NCBI GenBank assembly: GCA_009993585.1
Contig: JAACTG010000115.1
Span: forward strand, 12,164 to 59,131
Direction of reading: 5' to 3'
Origin: Sphingomonadales bacterium
GTDB lineage: Bacteria; Pseudomonadota; Alphaproteobacteria; Sphingomonadales; Sphingomonadaceae
Length of the DNA stretch: 46,968 bases
Positions within the stretch are counted from its first letter, which is position 1; each line of letters starts with the position of its first letter. A program made the translations under genes and the position numbers. The notes beneath the pieces are model-generated. The model was not told the origin of the DNA and made no database searches. It saw nothing but the letters and a program-made list of their open reading frames with translations. Shown here one piece after another: positions 24,346 to 32,879 of this stretch.

Positions 24346-25356
24346 ATGAACGAGCAAACCCCGATCAAGAAGCCCCAGTCCACGAAACGGGGCTCGCTGC
24401 TCGAACGAGCGGCCGAGGCGTTCGACTTCAACGGCCTGCTGCGGCGCGACGACGCTGCGCCGATGCCCGTTTCGCCTCCGCCCCAAACACCGGCGAACCC
24501 GGCGACCGCGGCGACGCCGGCCGCCGAGCGCGAGGCGCGTCCGCCGCGATCGCAGTTCAGCCGGCGCGCGTCGGATCGCCCGACGACGTCGAAACCGGTG
24601 GTCAATGCGCCGCGGCAGAACGTCGATCGCGATGCTCTGGCGGACGCCGCCATGATCGTGCCCGGCGGTCCGGTCAGCGGCCTGGCCGAGGAATTCCGCA
24701 TCATCAAGCGCCGCCTGCTGCGCGAGATCAAGGCATTCGAGGACGACCCGCAGCGCACCAACGGTCGTCAGGACATCGCCCGCCGCATCCTCATCACCTC
24801 GGCCAATCCGCACGAGGGCAAGACCTATTGCGCGGTCAATCTGGCGATGTCGCTGGCGATGGAACAGGACCACGAAGTCCTTCTGGTCGATGCCGATTTC
24901 GCCAAGCCGTCGGTGCTGTCGACGCTTGGCCTGGCCGCCGAGCGTGGGTTCATGGACGCGCTCGCTGATCCGTCGATCGACGTCGCCAATGCGATCATCC
25001 CGACCGACATTTCGGGCCTGTCCGTACTTTCGGCGGGCACGCAGACGCCCAAGGACAGCGAATATCTCGCCTCGCAACGCACCGAGCTGGTGCTCGCCCG
25101 GCTGACCGAACAGGCGCCGCGCCGCATCGTCATCTTCGATTCGCCGCCGGTGCTCGCGGCGTCGCCGGCGATCGTGCTCGGCGCGCATGTCGGCCAGGCA
25201 TTGATGATCGTTCGCGCCGACCAGACCAAGGAAAGCGCGCTCAAGGACGCGATCGGCCTGATGGCCGCCTGCGCGCATATTCAACTGCTGCTCAACGGGG
25301 TGAAATTCTCTCCCGGCGGGCGCCGCTTCGGGACCTATTACGGTCAGGGGGATTGA
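24346..25356 (+). CDS. Tyrosine autokinase of the XrtA locus (BY-kinase)
   Basis: Cytoplasmic bacterial tyrosine kinase of 336 residues that works with the chain-length protein to control polymer assembly. A disordered, proline-rich N terminus (about 1-100) precedes the kinase core: Walker A SANPHEGKTY (Lys159), Walker A' LLVDADFAKPS (179-189) and Walker B RIVIFDSPPV. The C-terminal tail is short and has only a TYY pair, where many BY-kinases have a tyrosine cluster. It matches family TIGR03018. The start at 24346 is 15 bases after the previous stop, with GGGGATAA upstream. Confidence 0.92.
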   Translation: MNEQTPIKKPQSTKRGSLLERAAEAFDFNGLLRRDDAAPMPVSPPPQTPANPATAATPAAEREARPPRSQFSRRASDRPTTSKPVVNAPRQNVDRDALADAAMIVPGGPVSGLAEEFRIIKRRLLREIKAFEDDPQRTNGRQDIARRILITSANPHEGKTYCAVNLAMSLAMEQDHEVLLVDADFAKPSVLSTLGLAAERGFMDALADPSIDVANAIIPTDISGLSVLSAGTQTPKDSEYLASQRTELVLARLTEQAPRRIVIFDSPPVLAASPAIVLGAHVGQALMIVRADQTKESALKDAIGLMAACAHIQLLLNGVKFSPGGRRFGTYYGQGD

Positions 25357-25357
25357 T

Positions 25358-27061
25358 ATGATCCAGCACAAATCCATCGCCAAGTGGGCTTTTGCCGGCG
25401 CCGCCCTGTGCGCGCTGATGCCGAGCTCGGCTGCCGCGCAGCTGGTCGGCTACGAAGACGTCGACAGCGGCGACCCGGCGGTTGCCGACGATTCGTCGGA
25501 TGCACCGGGCCGGCCCGCGCGCACCGCGCGGATCGAGGTCGTGCCTTATGTCGAACTGCAACAGCTGCTCGTCGCCGATCTCAGCAACGGCGGCGAAGTG
25601 CTGACCTATTCGACCGTCGCTGCGGGCGTTCAGTTGGGCGTTTCGACGCGCCGCGCCGAGGCGCAGGCCGACGTCCGCTATGAACGACGCATCGCATGGA
25701 ACGGCGATCTCGACGATCAGGACATCATCAGCGGCATCGCTCGCGCGCGCTACGACGTGCTTCCTTCGCGGTTGGCGGTCGAGGCCGGCGCGCTGGCGAC
25801 GCGTGCGCGATCCGATATCGGCGGCGATGCCAACGGCATTCTCGTCGGCAATACCGACAACACGGTCGACGTGTATTCGATCTATGCCGGCCCGACGGTC
25901 TCGCTGCCCGTCGGCGCGGCGACACTCGCGGCGGGTTATCGCTTCGGCTACAACCGCGTCGAAAGCGACGGGCCGCGGCTTGCCGCGGGCGGTACCCCCG
26001 TCGACGTTTATGACGATTCGACCAATCATCTCGCCACCGTTTCGCTCGGCGTCCAGCCGGGTCAGCTGCCCGTCGGGCTCGCCGTCGGCGCGGGCTACGA
26101 GCGCGAAGACACGAGCCAGCTCGACCAGCGCTACGAGGGCAAATATGCGCGCGTCGACGCGACCGTCCCGGTTTCGCCCACGCTCGCCGTCGTCGCCGGC
26201 GTTGGCTACGAGGATATCGAGGTCAGCCAGCGCGACCCGCTGCTCGACGGCACCGGCAACGCCGTGATCGACGGCAGCGGCCGCTTCGTCACCGATCCGG
26301 CGTCGTCGCGCCGCGTGACGGTCGAAAGCGACGGCTTGATTTACGATGCCGGCGTCATGTGGCGACCGAGCGCGCGGACATCGCTCGATGCCCGGGTGGG
26401 CAAGCGTTATGGCGACCTATGGCTGATGGCCTCCTATCAGCAACAGCTCGACCCGCGGACCAATTTCGCGTTCGGCGCCTATCAGACGTTTTCCAGCTAC
26501 GGCCGTCGCCTGACCAATGCGCTGGCCAGCCTGCCGACGCAGTTCGACAGCTTCCGCAACCCGCTCGACGGCTCGCTCGGCACCTGTTTCTACGGCTCGG
26601 GCAACAGCGGCGGCGGGGCGTGCCTCGACGGCGCTCTGGCCGGTACGACGACCGCCAACTTCCTGTCGCGCGGTGCCGCCGCGCAGCTCAGCATGACGCG
26701 TGGCCGGTGGAATTACGGCGTCGGCGTGGGTGTCGACCAGCGCGAGTTCGAGGGGCAGAACCTGCTCGGCACGATCGATCTCACCGGCGTGACCGACGAA
26801 AGCTATTACGCCAACGTCGCGGCCGGGGTGCAGCTCGACGCGCGCTCGTCCTTCGACACGCTCGCCTATCTGCGCTATTTCGACAACGGCATCGCGACCG
26901 CGCCGGACGTGCTGTCTTACGGCGCGACCGCGGCGTACAACCGCCAGTTCCTGCGCGGCCTGTCGGGCGTCGCCGCGCTCGGCATCAATGGCTACAAGCC
27001 CGAGGGGGCGGATGCCGAACTGATCGCATCCGTTCTCCTCGGCGCGCGGTATAGTTTCTAA
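25358..27061 (+). CDS. Outer-membrane beta-barrel, PEP-CTERM system-associated
   Basis: A 567-residue outer-membrane protein with a signal peptide (AGAALCALMPSSAAAQ, cleavage near residue 28). It resembles the exosortase-associated barrel family TIGR03016. Alternating polar and hydrophobic strands run from about residue 50 to the end, and the last residues, VLLGARYSF, end in phenylalanine as barrel proteins do. It starts one base after the kinase stop. The role in exopolysaccharide export is inferred from its constant location in such loci. A domain with CFYGSGNSGGGACLDG near residue 408 looks like a loop with two cysteines. Confidence 0.85.
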   Translation: MIQHKSIAKWAFAGAALCALMPSSAAAQLVGYEDVDSGDPAVADDSSDAPGRPARTARIEVVPYVELQQLLVADLSNGGEVLTYSTVAAGVQLGVSTRRAEAQADVRYERRIAWNGDLDDQDIISGIARARYDVLPSRLAVEAGALATRARSDIGGDANGILVGNTDNTVDVYSIYAGPTVSLPVGAATLAAGYRFGYNRVESDGPRLAAGGTPVDVYDDSTNHLATVSLGVQPGQLPVGLAVGAGYEREDTSQLDQRYEGKYARVDATVPVSPTLAVVAGVGYEDIEVSQRDPLLDGTGNAVIDGSGRFVTDPASSRRVTVESDGLIYDAGVMWRPSARTSLDARVGKRYGDLWLMASYQQQLDPRTNFAFGAYQTFSSYGRRLTNALASLPTQFDSFRNPLDGSLGTCFYGSGNSGGGACLDGALAGTTTANFLSRGAAAQLSMTRGRWNYGVGVGVDQREFEGQNLLGTIDLTGVTDESYYANVAAGVQLDARSSFDTLAYLRYFDNGIATAPDVLSYGATAAYNRQFLRGLSGVAALGINGYKPEGADAELIASVLLGARYSF

Positions 27062-27085
27062 AAGATCCTCTGGGAGAGATCGAAA

Positions 27086-28204
27086 ATGTACGATGATTTT
27101 TACGGCCTTTCGGGCAAGCCGTTCCAGCTGACGCCGGATCCCGCTTTCTATTTCGAGAGCGCGACGCATCGCAAGGCGATGTCCTATCTCGGTTACGGCC
27201 TCGCCCAGGGCGAAGGCCTGATCGTCATCACCGGCGAGATCGGCTCGGGCAAGTCGACGCTCGTCGCGCACCTGATGGACACGATCGACGACCGCCGCCT
27301 GACCGCGGCGCAGCTGGTGTCGACGCAGGTCGGGCCCGACGATCTCATCCGCCTCGTCGCGACCAAGTTCGGGATCGCTGCCGAGGGCGCGCAAAAAGCC
27401 GACCTGCTGCGCGATATCGAGGATTTCCTCCATGCCCAGGCGCGCGCGGGCAAGCGTACGCTGTTGATCGTCGACGAAGCGCAGAACCTGCCGCTCGCCG
27501 CGCTCGAGGAACTGCGCATGTTCTCGAATTTTCAGCTCGGTAACCAGCCGCTGATGCAGATTTTCCTGCTCGGACAGCCCGAGTTTCGCGAAACCTTTCA
27601 GGAATCGCCCAGCCTCGAGCAATTGCGCCAGCGCGTCATCGCGACCCACCACCTCGAGGCGATGGAGGCCGACGAGGTCGAACCCTATATCATCCACCGT
27701 CTCGCCAAGGTCGGCTGGGACGGCAATCCGCGCTTCACCGCCGATGCCATGAGCGAGCTGTACAAGGCGAGCGGCGGCATCCCGCGCCGGCTCAACGTCA
27801 TCGCCAGCCGCGTGCTGATTGCCGGCGCGATCGACCAGCTGATGCGCATCGACGGCGCGCTCGTCCGCGAGGTCGTCGCCGACATGGGCGCCGATGGCGA
27901 TGCCGCCCCGACGGAACAACCCAAAGCGGCCGTCTTACAGGGGCAGCAGCCTCCTGCGGTTCCGGAACCGGCCAACGTCGCGCCGGTGTCCATTCAGCCG
28001 ACGGCGATAACGCTCGATCGCGATGCCGATCATCGCGATCCCGCTGCCGACGAACGGATTGCCGAGCTCAACGGGCGCATCGCCGATCTCGAGGAACGGC
28101 TCGAGACGCAGGAGGTCGAACTGCGCCGGGCGGTGACGTTGCTGATCGACTGGATCGACGGCGAGCAGTCGGGCCGCGGTATTCCGCAACACCGCGCGGC
28201 TTGA
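27086..28204 (+). CDS. AAA ATPase of the XrtA locus (ExeA-like)
   Basis: A 372-residue P-loop ATPase matching family TIGR03015. The N terminus MYDDFYGLSGKPFQLTPDP is the classic ExeA/GspA-type start, followed by Walker A GEIGSGKST (50-58), Walker B TLLIVDEAQN (about 125-134), sensor region QIFLLGQPEF and arginine-finger region GGIPRRLN. A variable region and a C-terminal coiled coil (about 315-355) follow. In secretion systems ExeA-like proteins reshape cell-wall attachments; its exact function here is unknown but presumably energises or organises the export machinery. Confidence 0.92.
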   Translation: MYDDFYGLSGKPFQLTPDPAFYFESATHRKAMSYLGYGLAQGEGLIVITGEIGSGKSTLVAHLMDTIDDRRLTAAQLVSTQVGPDDLIRLVATKFGIAAEGAQKADLLRDIEDFLHAQARAGKRTLLIVDEAQNLPLAALEELRMFSNFQLGNQPLMQIFLLGQPEFRETFQESPSLEQLRQRVIATHHLEAMEADEVEPYIIHRLAKVGWDGNPRFTADAMSELYKASGGIPRRLNVIASRVLIAGAIDQLMRIDGALVREVVADMGADGDAAPTEQPKAAVLQGQQPPAVPEPANVAPVSIQPTAITLDRDADHRDPAADERIAELNGRIADLEERLETQEVELRRAVTLLIDWIDGEQSGRGIPQHRAA

Positions 28205-28258
28205 CCGTCGCCGCCGTTCGGGCTCGAATGGTCGGCACACCCAGGGGGCGGCGTTAAT

Positions 28259-29125
28259 ATGCTGAATGCGATTTCGGTCGATATCGAGGACTGGTTCCAG
28301 GTCGGCGCGTTCGAAACGGTGATCGCGCGCGACAGCTGGGACACCCGCGAATCGCGCGTCGCGCGCAACAGCGAGGCGGTGCTCGCGCTGTTCGCGGAAG
28401 CCGATGTCCGCGCGACCTTCTTCATCCTCGGCTGGGTCGCCGAACGCCATCCGTCGCTGATCCGCCGCATCGCCGAAGCCGGACACGAGATCGCCAGCCA
28501 CGGCTACGATCATGCGCGCGTGTTCACGCTCGATGCCAAGAGATTCGAGCAAGATCTTAACAAGACGCGTAAAATCCTCGAGGATGCGTCGGGGCAAAAG
28601 GTCACCGGCTATCGCGCGCCGAGCTTCTCGATCGATCGCCGCACGCCATGGGCGCATCCTATCCTCGCCGAACAGGGTTACGCCTATTCGTCGAGCGTCG
28701 TGCCGATCGCGCACGACCATTATGGCTGGCAGGGCACGCCGCGCTTTGCCTGGCGCCCCGTCGCGGGCAGCGACCTTGTCGAGATTCCTGTGACAACCGC
28801 GCGGTTGGCCGGACGCACGTTGGCGGCGGGGGGCGGCGGCTTTTTCCGCCTACTGCCCTATGCGTTTTCGCGCTGGGCGCTGCACCAGGTCAACCGCGAG
28901 GGCCATGCTGGCATCATCTATTTCCACCCCTGGGAGCTCGACCCCGATCAGCCGTTCGTCACCGAGGCGCCGATCAAGTCGAAAATCCGCCATTATTCGC
29001 GGCTGTCGGCAATGGCGGGCAAGCTGCGTCGGCTGATGCGCGATTTCGAGTTCGGCCGCATGGACGCGCTCGTCGCGCAGGAGCGCGCCAACGCGGTCGC
29101 GCCCGACGCCGCCCAGGCGGCATGA
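28259..29125 (+). CDS. Polysaccharide deacetylase of the XrtA locus
   Basis: A NodB-homology carbohydrate esterase of 288 residues matching family TIGR03006. The metal and catalytic motifs are ISVDIEDWF (Asp8), RATFFILGW, IASHGYDH (His81, His85), TGYRAPSFS and a DUF3473-type C-terminal part with IYFHPWELDPDQP. No signal peptide is visible, so it would act in the cytoplasm on a lipid-linked or nucleotide sugar. It probably removes an N-acetyl group, exposing an amine that could then be acylated. Its stop overlaps the next start (ATGA). Confidence 0.92.
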   Translation: MLNAISVDIEDWFQVGAFETVIARDSWDTRESRVARNSEAVLALFAEADVRATFFILGWVAERHPSLIRRIAEAGHEIASHGYDHARVFTLDAKRFEQDLNKTRKILEDASGQKVTGYRAPSFSIDRRTPWAHPILAEQGYAYSSSVVPIAHDHYGWQGTPRFAWRPVAGSDLVEIPVTTARLAGRTLAAGGGGFFRLLPYAFSRWALHQVNREGHAGIIYFHPWELDPDQPFVTEAPIKSKIRHYSRLSAMAGKLRRLMRDFEFGRMDALVAQERANAVAPDAAQAA

Positions 29126-30171
29126 CCCACGTCGCCCCCATCGACGACGAGACGGCGATCGCCGCCTACCTCGCCGCGCATCGCGACGCGACGCCGTTCC
29201 ACGATCGGCGCTGGCTGCGGGCGGTCGAACGGGGCTGCGGGCAGACCTATCATCGCCTTGCCGCGACCGATGGCGACGGCAATCTGACCGGCTATCTGCC
29301 GCTCACCCATATCCGATCGCGAGTGTTCGGATCGGCGCTGGTGTCGACCGGCTTTGCCGTTGGCGGCGGCATCCTCGCCGACGACCACGCCAGCGCGGCG
29401 CAGCTTGCCGACGCCGCCTGGACGCTCGCCGCCGAGCTCGGCGCCGGCACGCTCGAATTGCGCGGTGGCAGGGTGCCCGGCGACGATCTCGGCGATCGCA
29501 GCTGGATCGCCGACGCGACGACCTATGCCGGCTTCGTCGCCGATCTTGCCGACGACGACGATGCGCAGCTGCTCGCTATCCCGCGCAAGCAGCGCGCCGA
29601 AGTCCGCAAGGCGCTCGGCGGATCGCTGACCGTGCGCACCGGTCGCGACGCGGTCGACCGCCGCGAGCATTATCGCGTCTATGCGCAATCGGTCCGCAAC
29701 CTCGGCACGCCGGTGTTCCCGCGCCGCCTGTTCGATGCGGTTCTCGACGGCTTCGGCGACGACGCCGATATCCTCACCGTGCGCGACGGCGACACCCCCG
29801 TTGCCAGCGTCCTCAGCCTCTATCATCGCGGCACCGTCATGCCCTATTGGGGCGGCGGCACCCATGCCGCGCGGCATCTGCGCGCCAATGAGCGGATGTA
29901 TTACGAACTGATGCTGCATGCGCGGCGGCGCGGCTGCGCGCGCTTCGATTTCGGCCGGTCGAAGAGCGGGACGGGGGCTTATGCGTACAAGAAGAACTGG
30001 GGGTTCGTGCCGGAGCCACTGACCTATTATGCGCGCACCGCCGAGGGCGAGCGGATGCGCAGCATCAATCCCAGCGACGCCAAATATCGCCTTCAGGTGG
30101 CGCTGTGGAAAAAGCTGCCGCTGGGTATCGCCAATAGGATCGGGCCGATGCTGGCGCGGGGGCTGGGCTGA
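29122..30171 (+). CDS. FemAB-like protein of the XrtA locus
   Basis: A 349-residue protein of the FemAB group found in exosortase loci (TIGR03019). The C-terminal half has the diagnostic FDFGRSKSGTGAYAYKKNWGF, here quoted only in part, and PEPLTYYA. It contains the central AEVRKAL and SVLSLYHRGTVMPYWGGG segments. FemAB proteins use an aminoacyl-tRNA to add an amino acid to peptidoglycan precursors; the donor here could instead be an acyl-ACP. The start at 29122 overlaps the deacetylase stop. Its stop overlaps the next gene by one base. There is also a long upstream open frame, but it is antisense-type shadow sequence without similarity. Confidence 0.88.
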   Translation: MTHVAPIDDETAIAAYLAAHRDATPFHDRRWLRAVERGCGQTYHRLAATDGDGNLTGYLPLTHIRSRVFGSALVSTGFAVGGGILADDHASAAQLADAAWTLAAELGAGTLELRGGRVPGDDLGDRSWIADATTYAGFVADLADDDDAQLLAIPRKQRAEVRKALGGSLTVRTGRDAVDRREHYRVYAQSVRNLGTPVFPRRLFDAVLDGFGDDADILTVRDGDTPVASVLSLYHRGTVMPYWGGGTHAARHLRANERMYYELMLHARRRGCARFDFGRSKSGTGAYAYKKNWGFVPEPLTYYARTAEGERMRSINPSDAKYRLQVALWKKLPLGIANRIGPMLARGLG

Positions 30172-31397
30172 TGGCCGCGGGTCCGGCGACGCTGTTCCTC
30201 GCGCATCGCGTGCCGTTTCCGCCCGATCGCGGCGACAAGATGCGATCGTTCCATATGGTCAAGGCGCTTGCCGCGCTCGGCCCCGTGCATCTCGTCGCGT
30301 TCAGCGACGATGCCCGCGACGAGGAGCTGGCGGTCGGGCTCGACGCCTATGTCGCCTCGCGCTTCCTCGTCCGCCGCGCGATGTCCGCGCCGGTCGCGGG
30401 CATGCGCGCGCTGGCGGCGGGCAAGCCCTATTCGCTGGCGAGTTTCCAGCACCCGCACGTCGCCGCGCGCGTCGACCGGCTGCTGGCGTCGGGCGCGATC
30501 GAGCGCATCTTCGTGTTTTCGGGGCAGATGGCGCAATATGTGCCGGTGAGTTGGCTGGCGCGGACGATCGTCGATTTCGTCGATGTCGATTCGGCCAAGT
30601 TCGGCGATTATGCCGCCGCTTCGGCCGGCCTGTCGCCGATGCGCGCGGTCTATGGCCGCGAGGAACGCGAGCTTGCCCGCTTCGAGGCGCAGATCGCGCG
30701 CTACGCGGCCAAAAGCCTGTTCGTGTCCGCGGCGGAAGCGGCGCTGTTTCGGGACCGATCGGGGCTTGCAGAAGACAAGGTCATGGCGATCGACAACGGC
30801 ATCGACCTCGACTTCTACGATCCCGGCGCGGCAATCCTCCCGGCCGACATCGACGGCGACGGCCCGCTCGTCGTGTTCACCGGCCAGATGGACTATCGCC
30901 CCAATATCGACGCGGTCGATCGCTTCGCCCGCCAGGTGCTGCCGCGCCTGCGCATCAAGGCGCCGGACGCGCGCTTCGCCGTCGTCGGGCGCAAGCCAAG
31001 CCAGCGCGTGTGCGACCTCGGTACGCTCGACGGCGTCATCGTCACCGGCGCGGTCGACGATATCAGGTGCTGGCTGGCCGCCGCCGATGTCGTCGTCGCG
31101 CCGCTGCAGATCGCGCGCGGGGTGCAGAACAAGGTGCTCGAGGCGATGGCGATGGCGCGGCCGGTGGTCGTCTCGCCCGCGGCCGCGCGCGGGATCGACG
31201 CAACCGACCGGGAGCATTTCGTCGTCGCCGACAGCGCCGGGGCGCAGGCCGATGCGATCGCCGCGCTGATCGCCGACCCGCAGCGCGCCGGGCGACTGGG
31301 GCGGGCGGCGCGCGCGCGGGTTACCGCGCGCTATGGCTGGGACGCAACGCTGGCGCCGCTCGCCGCGCTGCTCGACACTCTCGCCGCGCCGTCATGA
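30171..31397 (+). CDS. Glycosyltransferase of the XrtA locus (TIGR03087-type)
   Basis: A GT4-like sugar transferase of 408 residues matching the exosortase-associated family TIGR03087. The N-terminal domain starts LFLAHRVPFPPDRGDKMRS, a typical family start; the C-terminal domain carries VFTGQMDYRPNIDAV, FAVVGRKPS, VTGAVDDIRCWLAAADVVVAP and RGVQNKVLEAMAMARPVV, the nucleotide-sugar site with glutamate. It probably extends a lipid-linked oligosaccharide in the cytoplasm. It overlaps the preceding stop by one base and the exosortase start by four. Confidence 0.92.
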   Translation: MAAGPATLFLAHRVPFPPDRGDKMRSFHMVKALAALGPVHLVAFSDDARDEELAVGLDAYVASRFLVRRAMSAPVAGMRALAAGKPYSLASFQHPHVAARVDRLLASGAIERIFVFSGQMAQYVPVSWLARTIVDFVDVDSAKFGDYAAASAGLSPMRAVYGREERELARFEAQIARYAAKSLFVSAAEAALFRDRSGLAEDKVMAIDNGIDLDFYDPGAAILPADIDGDGPLVVFTGQMDYRPNIDAVDRFARQVLPRLRIKAPDARFAVVGRKPSQRVCDLGTLDGVIVTGAVDDIRCWLAAADVVVAPLQIARGVQNKVLEAMAMARPVVVSPAAARGIDATDREHFVVADSAGAQADAIAALIADPQRAGRLGRAARARVTARYGWDATLAPLAALLDTLAAPS

Positions 31398-32869
31398 CCG
31401 CCGCGACGCAGCCCGGCTGGCGCCGTTCCGCGACGCTGCTCGCCATCGCCGCGCTGGCGCTGCTTGCGCTGTTTTACCGAGATGCCGCGCACATGGCCTC
31501 GATCTGGTGGAACGCCTCGACCTTCAACCATTGCCTGCTGATTATCCCGATCATCGCCTGGCTCGTGCAGCAGCGCTGGCCCGCGATCCAGGCCACCGCG
31601 CCGCGCGCCTGGTGGCCCGGGCTGATCGTCGTCGCCGGCGGCGCGCTGGCGTGGCTGCTCGGCGAGGCGGCGGGGGTCGCGCTCGCGCGCCATCTCGGCC
31701 TCGTCGTCATGCTGCAGGGGGCGGTCGTCGCGCTGCTCGGCCCGACAGTCGCGCGCGCGCTGCTGTTTCCGCTGCTTTATGCGCTGTTCCTCGTCCCCTT
31801 CGGCGAGGAATTCGTCCCCGCGTTGCAGGTGCTGACCGCCAAGCTGGCGATGGCGATGCTCGGCTGGGTCGGTATTCCGGCGCATATCGAGGGGGTCTTC
31901 ATCACCACGCCGCGCGGCTGGTTCGAGGTCGCCGAGGCCTGTTCGGGGGTCAAATTCGTCATCGCGATGGTCGCGCTCGGCGCGCTCGCGGCGCAGCAGC
32001 TGTTCGCCCGCTGGGGCCGGCGTATCGGTTTCATGGCGCTCGCTGTCGTCGTGCCGATCGTCGCCAACGGCATCCGCGCGTTCGCGACGATCTGGTACGG
32101 CGAGACCTACGGCGTCGAACATGCCGCGGGGTTCGACCATATCATTTTCGGCTGGGTGTTTTTCGCGCTGGTCATCGCGATCGTGCTGGGGATCGGCTGG
32201 TGCTTTTCCGATCGCGAGCCTGGCGCCGCCGCCGCTTCCGTCGCCGATACGCGCCGATCGGGCGCGCCGGCGATTCCGCTTCTCGTCACCATGATCGCGA
32301 TCGCCGTGCTGCCGGTCGCCTGGCTCGCGGTCGGCGCGGCGCAGGGGCCGCGACTGGCGGCCAGAATGGATGCGCCCGTCATCGCCGGCTGGTCGCCGGT
32401 CGCATCGCGCAATGCCGCGCCGTGGCAGCCACGCTTCCCCGGCGCCGATCGCGTCCGCCGCGTCACCTATGCCGACGGCACCGGCCGCCGCGTCGACCTC
32501 GTCCTTGCCGCCTTCGTCCGCCAGCGCGAGGGGCACGAACTGGTCGGCTATGGCGTCGGCGCGCTCGACGAGGCCAATGGCTGGTCGTGGAGCGGCGATG
32601 AACCCGCGATCGGGGCGATGGCGGTCGATCGATATGTGACCGCGGACGCGAGCCGCAGCGTCGCCAGCCTCTATCGCATCGGCGATCGCGTGACCGCCGA
32701 TCCGCGCCGGGTAAAGCTGGCAACGCTCGCCGCACGCCTGCTCGGCAGCGATCAGCGCGCGGTCGCGATCCTCGTCTCGTCCGAACACGGCGCGGACGCG
32801 ATCCGCGATTTCCTCGCCTCTGCCGGATCGCCTGCCGCGCTGGCTGACGCCGCGCTGCAAAGCCGCTAA
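31394..32869 (+). CDS. xrtA: Exosortase A with C-terminal EpsI domain
   Basis: A membrane transpeptidase that sorts PEP-CTERM proteins, 491 residues. Seven to eight transmembrane helices occupy about residues 14-270. The catalytic triad is visible: Cys183 in EACSGVKF, Arg228 in NGIRAF and His249 in FDHIIFGW. After another membrane helix (about 288-310), residues 310-491 form a soluble EpsI-like domain with AGWSPVASRNAAPWQPRFPG and GYGVGALDEANGWSW. This fused form is usual for XrtA. It is the second-last gene of the plus arm; no PEP-CTERM substrate is found in the window. The start at 31394 overlaps the transferase stop (ATGA). Confidence 0.95.
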   Translation: MTAATQPGWRRSATLLAIAALALLALFYRDAAHMASIWWNASTFNHCLLIIPIIAWLVQQRWPAIQATAPRAWWPGLIVVAGGALAWLLGEAAGVALARHLGLVVMLQGAVVALLGPTVARALLFPLLYALFLVPFGEEFVPALQVLTAKLAMAMLGWVGIPAHIEGVFITTPRGWFEVAEACSGVKFVIAMVALGALAAQQLFARWGRRIGFMALAVVVPIVANGIRAFATIWYGETYGVEHAAGFDHIIFGWVFFALVIAIVLGIGWCFSDREPGAAAASVADTRRSGAPAIPLLVTMIAIAVLPVAWLAVGAAQGPRLAARMDAPVIAGWSPVASRNAAPWQPRFPGADRVRRVTYADGTGRRVDLVLAAFVRQREGHELVGYGVGALDEANGWSWSGDEPAIGAMAVDRYVTADASRSVASLYRIGDRVTADPRRVKLATLAARLLGSDQRAVAILVSSEHGADAIRDFLASAGSPAALADAALQSR

Positions 32870-32879
32870 GGCCCCGATC

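Noticed and set aside
28648-29121. Extended start for the FemAB-like protein inside the deacetylase gene
   Set aside because: Overlaps the deacetylase in another frame and has no similarity to FemAB; the start at 29122 is coupled to the upstream stop.
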